From the NCBI RefSeq assembly GCF_030363035.1, contig NZ_JAUCMN010000007.1, positions 62,001 to 126,000 on the forward strand: 64,000 nucleotides of DNA. Direction: 5' to 3'. The position numbers were made by a program, and so were the translations under genes. The stretch is from Curtobacterium caseinilyticum (GTDB taxonomy: Bacteria > Actinomycetota > Actinomycetes > Actinomycetales > Microbacteriaceae). The notes beneath the pieces are model-generated. The model searched no databases and was not told the DNA's origin. It saw only the letters and a list, made by a program, of their open reading frames with translations. Shown one piece after another: positions 15,695 through 24,188 of this stretch. Position 1 is the first letter of the stretch; every line of letters begins with the position of its first letter.

Positions 15695-16687
15695 GTGACC
15701 AGCGAACCCGCATCCCGCGGACCCGGCCGCACCCGTGTCGTCGTCCTGGGCGCTTCGCACTGGCACACACCGCTGTACCGCGACGCGGTCCTGCGTCGGC
15801 ACGACGTGCTCGCCGTCCAGGACGCCCAGCCCGCCGCCATCGCCGACGCTGCCGCCTGGGACGCCCCGATGGTCGCTTCGGTCGACGAAGCGCTCGCGTT
15901 CCCGGACATCGATCTGGCCTACGTCCTCAGTCCGCACGACGAGGTCGCGGCCGTCTGCCGGACGCTCGTCGACCGCGGGATCCCGTTCGCCGTGGAGAAG
16001 CCGCTCGGCGTGGACCTGGCGGAACTCCGCTCCGTCGTGGCCGCCGCACACGCCGCCGACGTCCCGGCCACGGTCGCACTGGTGCAGCGGGGCGGGCCGG
16101 TGGATGCCTGGCTCCGGAGAGCGGGTCGGATCAGCTACGAACGTGCGTCGTTCATCGCCGGTCCGCCGAACCGGTACCGCCACAGCGGGAGCCCCTGGAT
16201 GCTCGACCCGGCGCGCGCCGGCGGAGGAGCACTCGTCAACCTCGGCCCGCACTTCGTCGACCTCGCGCTCCAGCACCTCGGTCCGGCGGCGGTCAGCCTC
16301 CGATCGCGCAGTCACGCACTGCACGGCGAAGCCGTCGAGGACCACGCCACACTGGTGCTCGCGACCGCGGCCGGCGCCGAGGCCGTCATCGAGGTCGGCT
16401 ACGCCTTCCCGGACGCGCCCACCAAGCGCTACTGCAGTTTCACCGCCGCCGGCACGGACGGGTTCGTCTCGATCGACACGGACGGGACGGCGCGGTTCAC
16501 CGGGACCGACGGCATCACCGAGCAGACCGTGATCGACGTCGACAGCGACCCGCTCTACACGCGGTTCGTCGACGCGGTCGCCGATTCGCTCGCCGACGGG
16601 TTCCGTGGCATGCCCACGCTCGACGACCTGGAGGACACGATGGCCCGCATCTGGCACGTCGGTGGAACCGAGGGGGTGCAGCGATGA
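15695..16687 (+). CDS. Gfo/Idh/MocA-family NAD(P)-dependent oxidoreductase
   Basis: The 330-residue protein has an N-terminal Rossmann motif (RTRVVVLGASHWHTPLYRDA) and the family's EKP motif (FAVEKPLGVDLAEL). The C-terminal dimer and substrate domain has GGGALVNLGPHFVDLALQHL, with the usual Asp-His pair position. GTG 15695 was chosen because GAGGAAG precedes it and the longer ORF runs antisense to eda. It overlaps the LacI gene by 4 bases (ATGA). It likely oxidises a sugar, inositol or glycoside hydroxyl. Confidence 0.85.
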   Translation: MTSEPASRGPGRTRVVVLGASHWHTPLYRDAVLRRHDVLAVQDAQPAAIADAAAWDAPMVASVDEALAFPDIDLAYVLSPHDEVAAVCRTLVDRGIPFAVEKPLGVDLAELRSVVAAAHAADVPATVALVQRGGPVDAWLRRAGRISYERASFIAGPPNRYRHSGSPWMLDPARAGGGALVNLGPHFVDLALQHLGPAAVSLRSRSHALHGEAVEDHATLVLATAAGAEAVIEVGYAFPDAPTKRYCSFTAAGTDGFVSIDTDGTARFTGTDGITEQTVIDVDSDPLYTRFVDAVADSLADGFRGMPTLDDLEDTMARIWHVGGTEGVQR

Positions 16688-17679
16688 CCAACGCCAGCAT
16701 CGACGACGTCGCGGCAGCGGCGGGTGTCCACCGTTCGACTGTCTCCCGCGCGTTCTCGAACCCGTCCGCCGTTCGGACGCAGACCCGCGAACACGTGCTC
16801 CGGGTCGCTGCAGAGCTCGGGTACGCCACGAACCCGCTCGCCCAAGCGCTCCGCCGCCGGTCCAGTACACTCGTGCCGCTGGTCATCCCGGACATCACGA
16901 ACCCCTTCTTCGCCGAGCTCGCCCGTGCGACGGCAGCGGCGGCGGAACAGCGCGGCTACCAGCTCGTCCTCTGCGTCACCGAGAACGACGGCAGCTCCAC
17001 GGCCGGGTACGTCACCGCGATGCAGGCGATGTACTCACCGTTCGGCATCGTCGCTCCGTCCACCCGCGTCGACCTCGAGGCGTTGCGGACCTACGGTTCG
17101 GGGAACCGCGTCGTCGTGCTCGACCGGGTGGAGGACGACCCGTCGGTGCCGACCGTGACGGTGGACAGCCGCCGGGGTGTCGAGCTCGCGTTCGAGCACC
17201 TCGCGCTGCTCGGGCACCGTGCCATCGCGTACGCCCCGGGCATCGTCGGCACCTACACGGCGCAGGACCGTCACGAGGCGTACGAGGAGATCGCGGCAGG
17301 ACACGGCGTCGCGCCGCTCGTGCTCGGAGCTCCGGACGGCGTCGAGCTCGGCCGCGGCATCGTCGATCACTGGCTCGCCGAGCCGGTCCGCGCCACCGCG
17401 ATCATCGCGTCGAACGACGTCATCGCGTTCGCCGTGATCGCCGAGCTCGAAGCGCGCGGTCACCGGGTGCCGGACGAGGTGTCCGTCGTCGGGTTCGACG
17501 GGCTCGATCTCGGCGCGCACGTGGCGCCCCGGCTCACCAGTGTCCGACAGCCCATCGGGGACCTCGGGCGCATCGCGGTCGACCTCGGCGAGAGCCTCCT
17601 CGACGGCGGTCCCGTCCGACACGAGGTGCTCCCACCGTCCCTGCTCATCCGATCCTCGACCTCAGGACCCCGATCATGA
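16684..17679 (+). CDS. LacI-family transcriptional regulator
   Basis: The 331-residue protein has an N-terminal LacI helix-turn-helix (SIDDVAAAAGVHRSTVSRAF), a hinge helix (NPLAQALRRRSSTLVPLVIP) and a periplasmic-binding-protein-like core. IIASNDVIAFAVIAELEARG and VSVVGFDGLDLGAHVAPRLT are the typical late-core motifs. It is embedded in the catabolic operon with 4-base overlaps on both sides, so it is probably a local, sugar-responsive autoregulator. Confidence 0.93.
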   Translation: MTNASIDDVAAAAGVHRSTVSRAFSNPSAVRTQTREHVLRVAAELGYATNPLAQALRRRSSTLVPLVIPDITNPFFAELARATAAAAEQRGYQLVLCVTENDGSSTAGYVTAMQAMYSPFGIVAPSTRVDLEALRTYGSGNRVVVLDRVEDDPSVPTVTVDSRRGVELAFEHLALLGHRAIAYAPGIVGTYTAQDRHEAYEEIAAGHGVAPLVLGAPDGVELGRGIVDHWLAEPVRATAIIASNDVIAFAVIAELEARGHRVPDEVSVVGFDGLDLGAHVAPRLTSVRQPIGDLGRIAVDLGESLLDGGPVRHEVLPPSLLIRSSTSGPRS

Positions 17680-18233
17680 CCGACTCCCGGACGCTGCCGG
17701 GTCTGCGCTGGGTGGACCACACCGCGTTCACCGTCCCCGATCTCGAGGCAGCGATTGCCTTCTTCACCGGCGTGCTCGGCGCCGAGGAGCTCTACCGTTC
17801 CACCCGGGGACCGGACGCGTCGTTCATGCCGCTGCACTTCGGTGTGCCCGCGGACGCGCGTCTCGAGCTGGCCATGCTGCGTCTGCCGCCGAACCTCAAC
17901 ATCGAGTTGTTCCAGTGGTGGAGCGACGACCGGTCCGCGGTGTTCCCCCGTGCGAGCGACGCCGGCGGTCACCACCTCTGCTTCGTGGTCGAGGACGTCG
18001 ACGCCGTCGTCGAGGCCATCGCGGAGCACCCGAGCGTCGAGGTGCTCGGGCACCGCAAGGAGGTCGGGGGTGACAGCCCCGCGGTCGCCGGGAACCGCTG
18101 GGTGTACGCGCGGACCGACTGGGGACTCATCCTCGAGTTTGTCGACCGCTCACGGGTGCAGGACCCTCCACGCCTGGTCGGACCCGCCGACTGGACGACG
18201 CCGACCACCACGACCAGGAAGGACCTCCCATGA
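17676..18233 (+). CDS. VOC-superfamily (glyoxalase-fold) protein
   Basis: The 185-residue protein has two beta-alpha-beta3 modules. RWVDHTAFTVPDLEAAIAFF opens the first module, with a metal-ligand-type His, and GGHHLCFVVEDVDAVVEAI opens the second. WGLILEFVDRS near the end supplies the C-terminal Glu position. Such proteins act as metal-dependent lyases, isomerases or dioxygenases. It is coupled by ATGA overlaps to the LacI regulator and to the TIM-barrel gene. The exact reaction is unknown. Confidence 0.82.
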   Translation: MTDSRTLPGLRWVDHTAFTVPDLEAAIAFFTGVLGAEELYRSTRGPDASFMPLHFGVPADARLELAMLRLPPNLNIELFQWWSDDRSAVFPRASDAGGHHLCFVVEDVDAVVEAIAEHPSVEVLGHRKEVGGDSPAVAGNRWVYARTDWGLILEFVDRSRVQDPPRLVGPADWTTPTTTTRKDLP

Positions 18234-19150
18234 AGATCGCCGGCCACACGCTCGGCACGCCCGACCAGACCGTTCCCGAAGCACTCCGACTGTTCCGCCG
18301 CGCCGGCCTGGACGCCGCCGAGGTCATCTACCAGGACGACTACCGGAGCGGCCTGCCGGTCCGTGACGCGGCTGCCGCGGCCGAGGCGGCCCGGGTCGCG
18401 GACGGGGAGGGGGTCCCGATCGTCGGGCTCACCCCGTACACGACCGCGATCAACGCTACCGACGAGCGCGTCCGCAGCGACGCGGTGGACGAACTGCGAT
18501 CGGCGATCGACACGGCGCAGGCGATCGGTGCGAACCGTGTGCGCGTGTACTCCGGAGCGTGGCAGCCGGACCAGCAGGACCACGCGGCGCACTGGTCGCA
18601 GCTCGTCCACTCCTTCGAGGACCTCGCTGGCCCGGCGGCCGATGCCGGTGTCGTGCTCTGCGCCGAGAACCACTTCGGCACGATGACCCAGACCGCCCGG
18701 GACACGGCCGCCCTCGTCCGCGCGGTCGGCTCGCCCGCCGTCCGGGTCCTCTACGACCAGGCGAACCTCACCTTCACCCACGACGAGGACGTCGACGCGG
18801 CGTTCGCCGTGCAGGGGGACCTCATCGGCCACGTGCACGTCAAGGACCTCGTCTTCAAGGACCCGGACGCTCCGTTCGTCGCCTCGGAGACGGCCCGGGT
18901 GCACGCCGAGGAGCGCGCCGTCACGTCGCGCGTCGTCGGCGACGGTTCGCTCGCCTGGTCGCGGATCCTCCGACGCCTGCTCGAGGTCGGCTACGACGAC
19001 GTGCTCTCCCTCGAGTACGAGTACCGGTGGCACCCGCAGGACCTCGACGACCCGGAGACCGGGTTCCGGCGTGGCGCCGACCACCTGCGGAACCTCCTGC
19101 TCCAGCTCGAGCTGCACGGGGCCGACCAGGGCGCCGGGGTCCGCTCGTGA
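18230..19150 (+). CDS. sugar phosphate isomerase/epimerase family TIM barrel
   Basis: The 306-residue AP-endonuclease-2-like TIM barrel has metal-site segments VVLCAENHFGTMTQTA (Glu, His), RVLYDQANLTFTHDE (Asp), GHVHVKDLVFKDP (His, Lys) and VLSLEYEYRWHPQDL (Glu). It is a distinct paralogue of the gene at 10992. ATGA overlap with the VOC gene and GTGA overlap with the following oxidoreductase show tight coupling. The partnership of a Gfo oxidoreductase and a TIM barrel recalls 3-keto-sugar and C-glycoside cleavage systems; this is inference. Confidence 0.85.
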   Translation: MKIAGHTLGTPDQTVPEALRLFRRAGLDAAEVIYQDDYRSGLPVRDAAAAAEAARVADGEGVPIVGLTPYTTAINATDERVRSDAVDELRSAIDTAQAIGANRVRVYSGAWQPDQQDHAAHWSQLVHSFEDLAGPAADAGVVLCAENHFGTMTQTARDTAALVRAVGSPAVRVLYDQANLTFTHDEDVDAAFAVQGDLIGHVHVKDLVFKDPDAPFVASETARVHAEERAVTSRVVGDGSLAWSRILRRLLEVGYDDVLSLEYEYRWHPQDLDDPETGFRRGADHLRNLLLQLELHGADQGAGVRS

Positions 19151-20127
19151 GCGCGCTCCGCATCGGCGTGGTCGGTGCCGGCAACATCGCCAGCATCGCG
19201 CAGCTGCCGACCCTCGTGCAGCGTGACGACGTCGAGCTGCGCGCGCTGGTGTCGCGGCGCGACGACCCGAGCGCCCTGCAGCGGCGGTGGGGGTTCGGCG
19301 CGGTGTACCGCAGTGTCGACGAGATGCTCGCGGCCGAGACGCTCGACGCGGTCTTCGTCCTCACCCCGCGCTCCGAGCACGTCGCCGCGGTCGAGAGCGC
19401 GCTCCGTGCCGGTGTCGACGTGTTCTGCGAGAAGCCCCTCGCCACCTCCGCCGCCGACTCGGTCCGCCTCGCCGAACTCGCCGACGAGCACGGTCGGGTC
19501 CTCATGGTCGGGCTCAACCGACGCTTCGCCCCGGTCTACGTCGCCGCGCGCGAGGCGTTCGGGGAGTCGGGCGCGTCGTTCTGCGTCGCGCAGAAGAACC
19601 GCGCCGGCTCGGAGTACCGGGCGACCTTCGAGAACGCCATCCACATGGTGGACCTGCTCCGGTGGTTCTGCGGCGGGGACGTCGTCGACGTGACGGCGGC
19701 GGCCGCCGGGACGGACCAGTGGGAGGAGGACGGCACCGCCGCTCTCGTCCGGTTCTCGACCGGGAACACCGGCGTCCTCGTGGCGGCCCGTGCTGCCGGG
19801 GCCTGGGGCGAGAAGCTCGACGCGTATGGACAGATGCGCTCCGCCGAGGTCATCGCGCCGGACTCCGTCGCGGTGACCGTCGACGGCGTCCGCACGGTGC
19901 GGTCGATGAGCCCTGAGGCCTTCGGCTGGGCGACGGCGACCGAGAGCTTCGGCTTCGCCGACGCCGTCCGCCACTTCCTCGATCGCGTCCGCGACCGGCA
20001 GCAACCGCTCACCTCCGGGTGGGAAGCAGTGAAGACACAACAACTCCTCGATCGGATCCTCGCCGCGGCAGGGCTGCCGACCGAGGAACAGGAAGGACGC
20101 ACATGGTCCAGCAGAGCGACGCAGTAG
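19147..20127 (+). CDS. Gfo/Idh/MocA-family NAD(P)-dependent oxidoreductase
   Basis: This is the second family member in the operon (326 residues). IGVVGAGNIASIAQLPTL is the nucleotide-binding loop, DVFCEKPLATSAADSVRLAE carries the EKP motif, and ATFENAIHMVDLLRWFCGG carries the conserved His-x3-Asp region. GTG 19147 overlaps the TIM-barrel stop (GTGA). The C-terminal 25 bases overlap the next SDR gene, a stronger overlap than elsewhere in the operon. The substrate is unknown. Confidence 0.87.
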   Translation: MSALRIGVVGAGNIASIAQLPTLVQRDDVELRALVSRRDDPSALQRRWGFGAVYRSVDEMLAAETLDAVFVLTPRSEHVAAVESALRAGVDVFCEKPLATSAADSVRLAELADEHGRVLMVGLNRRFAPVYVAAREAFGESGASFCVAQKNRAGSEYRATFENAIHMVDLLRWFCGGDVVDVTAAAAGTDQWEEDGTAALVRFSTGNTGVLVAARAAGAWGEKLDAYGQMRSAEVIAPDSVAVTVDGVRTVRSMSPEAFGWATATESFGFADAVRHFLDRVRDRQQPLTSGWEAVKTQQLLDRILAAAGLPTEEQEGRTWSSRATQ

Positions 20128-20876
20128 CAGCGACGGCGGTCCGCCAGATCGCGCTCGTTACCGGCTCGAGCGGCGGGATCGGTGCCGCCGTGGTCACCGC
20201 GCTCCGTGCTCGCGGCGACCTCGTCGTCGGAGCAGACCGTGCGCCGCTCGACGGCCAGCCCATCGACGGGTTCTACGAGCTCGACGTCACCGACGAGCAG
20301 CGCACCACGGACGTTGTCCGACAGGTCGTCGCCGAGCACGGCCGCATCGACGTCCTCGTGCACGCCGCGGGCGTACTCGGCGGGACCCCGGACCCACTCA
20401 TGACGACGACCGAGGAGTTCGAGCGCATCATGCGCATCAACGCCACCGGCACCTTCACCATCACCCGCGAGGCCGCGAACACGATGCGCGACGCCGGGAC
20501 CGCCGGCACCATCCTGCTGCTGTCGTCCGTGGCCGCGAAGGAAGCGCGGGTGGACTACCTTCCCTACAACGCCAGCAAGATCGCGGTGCTCCACATCATG
20601 TGGTCGATGGCGAAGATCCTCGGCCCGGCGGGCATCTCGGTCAACGCCGTCAACCCCGGACCGGTGAACACCCCGCTCTGGTCGCAACTCGCCGACCAGT
20701 CGGGGTCCGCACAGGCCGCCCGCGACGCCCGCGCCGCCCAGCTGCCGATGCAGCGGTTCGCCGAGCCCGACGAGGTCGCGAGCGCCATCACCTTCCTCAC
20801 CGACCCGGCCAACCGCTACGTCACGGGGGTCTCCCTGGACGTCGCCGGCGGCGCCCACCTGGGCATAGGTTCCTAG
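20103..20876 (+). CDS. SDR-family NAD(P)-dependent oxidoreductase
   Basis: The 257-residue classical SDR has TGSSGGIGAAVVTALRARGD as its cofactor motif, VLVHAAGVLGG as the NAG-equivalent, a catalytic Ser in LLLSSVAAKE and Tyr/Lys in LPYNASKIAVLH. The C-terminus YVTGVSLDVAGGAHLGIGS is standard. ATG 20103 follows GGAAGGAC. It is the last gene of the six-gene + strand operon, followed by a strong hairpin. Confidence 0.9.
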   Translation: MVQQSDAVAATAVRQIALVTGSSGGIGAAVVTALRARGDLVVGADRAPLDGQPIDGFYELDVTDEQRTTDVVRQVVAEHGRIDVLVHAAGVLGGTPDPLMTTTEEFERIMRINATGTFTITREAANTMRDAGTAGTILLLSSVAAKEARVDYLPYNASKIAVLHIMWSMAKILGPAGISVNAVNPGPVNTPLWSQLADQSGSAQAARDARAAQLPMQRFAEPDEVASAITFLTDPANRYVTGVSLDVAGGAHLGIGS

Positions 20877-20957
20877 GACGACGACCACGGTGGAAGCTCG
20901 CTGGGTGTGGGACTCCCACCGTCGGGTCGACGCCCCCGCGTCGACCATTGGGCTGGT

Positions 20958-21003
20958 GCTGCTAGAGCATGTGGGCTGGATACGGGCCACACGCTCTAGC
21001 AGC
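20958..21003. terminator. hairpin after the catabolic operon
   Basis: Two 17-base arms (GCTGCTAGAGCATGTGG at 20958-20974 and its complement at 20987-21003) match except for one base, with a 12-base loop. There is no T-run, which is common in high-GC actinobacteria. The rest of the 360-bp gap before the FetB gene shows only copy 7 of the dispersed element. Confidence 0.65.
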
Positions 21004-21121
21004 GACTAGTCACACGACGGCGCTGCAGCGGGGGTGCAGTTCAACCCTCGGCGTCCCACGCGTGCTGGTACTCGTCGGCACCGTTGCGCACCAGCCGCGT
21101 TGGGTGAGATCCCGCCGTGCG

Positions 21122-21150
21122 TCCGGTTGACCGATCGGCTATCGGACACC
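21122..21150 (+). repeat. dispersed ~27-bp element, copy 7
   Basis: TCCGGTTGACCGATCGGCTA followed by TCGGACACC is an intact core of the ATCGGAC tail type. It lies between the catabolic operon and the FetB-like gene. Confidence 0.8.
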
Positions 21151-21235
21151 GGCGGGATGGTCGGTCGGACTCTTCGTGCCGCAGGGGCCGCGGAGCCAGA
21201 GGCCTACAGTTCAGACGTGAGTGTTTGGAGCACGC

Positions 21236-21982
21236 GTGGCTGATCAGCTGACCCACGCGCTGCTCGGCGTGGTGGTGCTCCTCGGGGCCGCGTCTGCGGT
21301 GCTGGTCCTGGCGCGGGCGGAAGCGCCGTGGGCGCCAGCCGTCGCGATCGTGCGTGGGGCGGCACAGCTGGCGGTGATCAGCCTGGTGCTGAGCGGGATC
21401 ATCCGGTCGCCGCTGCTGATCGGGGTGGCACTTCTGGTGATGTTCTCCGTCGCCGTCCTGACTGCGGCGCGTCGACTCGGCAGCGTGTCCTCGATGGTGA
21501 TCCCGGTGGCGGTATCCATGGGGGTCGGTGTTCTGGTGACCGGCAGTGTCGTGTTCGGGATGGGCGCGGTGGAGTTCAGCCCCCGGTACGCGCTCGCCAT
21601 CGGCGGGATCGTGATCGGGAACGCGATGACGATCGCGACCATCAGCGGCCAGCGTTTCCGGGAGCTCGTGGCCGATCAGTGGGACGAGGTCGAGGGGTGG
21701 CTCGCGCTTGGAGCGTCACCTCGGCGTGCGACGGAACGGCTGGTGCGTCGGGCGGTCAGTGCGGCGCTCGTGCCGACGGTGGATCAGACCAAGACGACCG
21801 GGCTGGTGACGTTGCCCGGCGCGTTCGTTGGAGCGGTGTTCGGCGGGTTGTCGCCGCTGGACGCCGGGCGCTTCCAGATCGTGGTGCTCGCCGCGATCAT
21901 GGCGGCTGGTGCGTGCACCGCGGTGTGTCTGACGCAGTGGTTGGCACCAATCGCGACCCGGCCCGTCACGTCAGCAAACTGA
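21236..21982 (+). CDS. FetB-like (UPF0014/YbbM) ABC transporter permease
   Basis: The 248-residue protein has about seven hydrophobic helices and the family signature TTGLVTLPGAFVGAVFGG with LDAGRFQIVVLAAIMAA, as in E. coli FetB/YbbM, the permease of an iron exporter. The soluble loop DQWDEVEGWLALGASPRRAT with its amphipathic coupling helix is also typical. GTG 21236 was chosen, preceded by GGAG. The partner ATPase (FetA) is not encoded next to it here, so the complex may be completed from elsewhere or the protein may act differently. Confidence 0.8.
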   Translation: MADQLTHALLGVVVLLGAASAVLVLARAEAPWAPAVAIVRGAAQLAVISLVLSGIIRSPLLIGVALLVMFSVAVLTAARRLGSVSSMVIPVAVSMGVGVLVTGSVVFGMGAVEFSPRYALAIGGIVIGNAMTIATISGQRFRELVADQWDEVEGWLALGASPRRATERLVRRAVSAALVPTVDQTKTTGLVTLPGAFVGAVFGGLSPLDAGRFQIVVLAAIMAAGACTAVCLTQWLAPIATRPVTSAN

Positions 21983-22070
21983 CGCGGACCGGGGCGAGCC
22001 GGGGGATGGGGCTGAGGCTTGGTCGTTCCTTGGTGTTCTACATCGAGGGTTGCCTCGGAGGTGGTTCCCC

Positions 22071-22190
22071 GTGGGCGTGTGGATCGTGTGCGCAGTGGCC
22101 GTCGCGCTGCTGGTGGTGGTTGGTTCGGTCGGAGCTGCGCTGCTCGCAGTGGCTACGGAAGCTGAGCGGGAGGGCCTGTTCGACGACTGA
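22071..22190 (+). CDS. 39-residue single-TM membrane peptide
   Basis: GTG 22071 is preceded by GGAGG with about 9 bases of spacing. The product starts MGVWIVCAVAVALLVVVGSV and is one hydrophobic helix followed by a charged tail (ATEAEREGLFDD). It sits between FetB and the response regulator gene, which ends 10 bases away on the other strand. No family is known to me. The good ribosome binding site and helix-plus-tail pattern make translation plausible. Confidence 0.5.
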   Translation: MGVWIVCAVAVALLVVVGSVGAALLAVATEAEREGLFDD

Positions 22191-22199
22191 TCGGGGATC

Positions 22200-22859
22200 T
22201 CAGGCGGGTGTTCCCAGCCGGTAGCCGACACCGCGGATGGTGCTGATCAGGTCGCGGTCCGTCTTCCGGCGGATGTAGTGGACGTACGTGTCGACCGTGC
22301 CGAGCTGCTCACCGTTGTCGAACACCGCGGACAGCAGGTGCTGCCGGGTGAACGCCCGCGATGGCTCGCTGGTCAGCAGTCGCAGCAGGGCGGTCTCCTT
22401 CTCGGTCAACATCACCCGTCCGGTGTAGGGGGAGGTGATGCTGTTGTCCTCCGGGTAGAACACCCACCCGCCGATCTCGACGCTGCTGCCGACCCCGGTG
22501 TAGTCGCGGGTGAGTGCCCGGAGCCGGGCGGTGAGCTCGTCGAAGTTGAACGGTTTGACGAGGTAGTCGTTCGCGCCGGCGTCCAACCCGGAGACACGGT
22601 CGTGGACCATGCCGAGGGCGGTGAGCATCAGCACGGGGGTGCTGATCCGTCGCTGCCGGAGTGCCGCAACGACTTCGGTGCCGTCGATTCCCGGGAGTCG
22701 ACGGTCGATGACCATCACGTCGAAGTACTCCTCGGCGGCAGCCTCGAGCGCGGACTCTCCATCCGTGCGGAGTGTCACGATCCACTGTTCACCGAGCTCG
22801 TCCGCGACGAGCGGACCGAGCCGGGGGTCGTCTTCGACGAGGAGCAGTCGGGGCATCAT
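22200..22859 (-). CDS. OmpR-type response regulator
   Basis: The 219-residue protein has a receiver domain (RLLLVEDDPRLGPLVADEL) with the phospho-acceptor Asp in YFDVMVIDRRLPGIDG and Lys in ANDYLVKPFNFDELTARLRA. A winged-helix effector follows (LTEKETALLRLLTSEPSRAF to VHYIRRKTD). The start ATG overlaps the stop of the histidine kinase gene by one base (TGATG), so the two are translationally coupled. 11-bp direct repeats upstream of the kinase gene are plausible binding sites. Confidence 0.93.
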   Translation of the reverse strand: MMPRLLLVEDDPRLGPLVADELGEQWIVTLRTDGESALEAAAEEYFDVMVIDRRLPGIDGTEVVAALRQRRISTPVLMLTALGMVHDRVSGLDAGANDYLVKPFNFDELTARLRALTRDYTGVGSSVEIGGWVFYPEDNSITSPYTGRVMLTEKETALLRLLTSEPSRAFTRQHLLSAVFDNGEQLGTVDTYVHYIRRKTDRDLISTIRGVGYRLGTPA

Positions 22860-23932
22860 CAGTGGGCCTTCCGGTCGTGTTCCGATGTGCTGGTCGCTGC
22901 GATCGGGAGGTGGAGCGCGAAGACCGTGCCGCTGCTGTCCGTGTGTTCGACGACTGCATCGCCGCCTGCTCTGAGGGCGATGTCGCGGACCAGCGCCAAC
23001 CCGATGCCGTACCCGGTGCGGGTAGTCGTCGTCGCGGTGGCGTCGACGGGGGTGCCGTGGGCAAAGCGGTCGAACACCCGTGCCGGCTCGATGCCGACGA
23101 CGCCGGGACCGTTGTCCGCGACGCGGATCGTCACACGAGCCCTGTCGATTACCGCGGTGACACGCACCTGTCCGCCGGTTCGTGTGTGGCCGATGGCGTT
23201 GTCGGTCAGCGCGACCAGGCAGCGGCGCAGCTGCGTCTCGGACACCCCCACGCGCGCGTCGATCGGATCGATGTCGAGGTGCACGTTCCGGTCGGCCGCG
23301 AGCACGCTCATGTCGCGGTGCACCACGTCCATCGCCGCCCGGAGGTCGGCGGCACCGTTCGGTTCGCTGGATCCGGTAGCTGCGTCGAGGAGGTCGTTGA
23401 CGATGTCGATCAGGACCTGCGTGTCACCGCGCAGCTCGTCGACGACCGGCCGCCGCCGGTCGTCCGCCGGGGTCATGCGCTGCAGACGTTGTACGCGGGC
23501 GTGGAGCACGGTGAGCGGGGTCCGGAGTTCGTGGCTCGCGTCGGCGACGAAGGTGCGCTGCATCCGGGCAGCTTCGGCGATCGGCCGCACCGCGCGGCGG
23601 GCGATCAGCCATGCGGCGACACCGGCGAGGACGATCGCGAGACCGCCGACACCGATCACCGCGATGCTGAGGTCGATGGTGTCGAGGTAGATGTGGATGT
23701 CGGTCGGCCCGGGGCGCTCGTGGAGTTGGTTCGGTGTCAGCTGCCACAGCACGTACACCACGACGAGGCCAATGATCGCGATGACCAGCGCGGCGGACAC
23801 GACCGCGACCCGGAGCGCGATGCCGATCACCGACCCGCGGAACGCCAACCGGTCCGGATCGTTCTCCGAAGCAGACCGGCTGGACCACCGGGTCACCGTG
23901 TCCGCGATCGATGACCGCCACCCAGCCGACAT
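22859..23932 (-). CDS. sensor histidine kinase
   Basis: The 357-residue kinase has two membrane helices (around residues 34-58 and 88-112) that bound a short 30-residue extracellular loop. A linker is followed by the H-box FVADASHELRTPLTVL, an N-box LVALTDNAIGHT, the G1 box VADNGPGV and a late G box TGYGIGLALVRDIAL. The short loop implies membrane or intramembrane sensing rather than binding of a large ligand. ATG 23932 follows GGAAGGGG. It is divergent from the COG4705-DedA-COG4705 operon, its likely target. Confidence 0.92.
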   Translation of the reverse strand: MSAGWRSSIADTVTRWSSRSASENDPDRLAFRGSVIGIALRVAVVSAALVIAIIGLVVVYVLWQLTPNQLHERPGPTDIHIYLDTIDLSIAVIGVGGLAIVLAGVAAWLIARRAVRPIAEAARMQRTFVADASHELRTPLTVLHARVQRLQRMTPADDRRRPVVDELRGDTQVLIDIVNDLLDAATGSSEPNGAADLRAAMDVVHRDMSVLAADRNVHLDIDPIDARVGVSETQLRRCLVALTDNAIGHTRTGGQVRVTAVIDRARVTIRVADNGPGVVGIEPARVFDRFAHGTPVDATATTTTRTGYGIGLALVRDIALRAGGDAVVEHTDSSGTVFALHLPIAATSTSEHDRKAH

Positions 23933-24051
23933 GTGACCCCTTCCGGACCAGCGGCACCGGAACGCGAGGGGGAAGCGTTCCGGTGTCGCCGTGTTGGCTC
24001 GATCCTGCCTCACTCAGAGCAGCACCGGCAGGCCCGATCCTCACCTCCGCC

Positions 24052-24104
24052 AGCCAAGGAACAGCCAAGAAAGCCCGACCACGGGGCCGGGCACGATTCT
24101 TGGC
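24052..24104. promoter_or_regulatory. 11-bp direct repeats, candidate response-regulator site
   Basis: AGCCAAGGAAC (24052-24062) and AGCCAAGAAAG (24063-24073) are back-to-back direct repeats with the 11-bp step usual for OmpR/PhoB-type regulators. TTCTTGGC at 24097-24104 is an inverted copy of GCCAAGAA. The site lies between the kinase gene and the membrane operon at 24189. Confidence 0.55.
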
Positions 24105-24188
24105 GGAGTCTTGCACACCGCTTCCTACCGTCGGAGCATCGCCGGTCCCGCACCCCGCGGCACCGCCCGTCACGACGAGGAGAACGCC

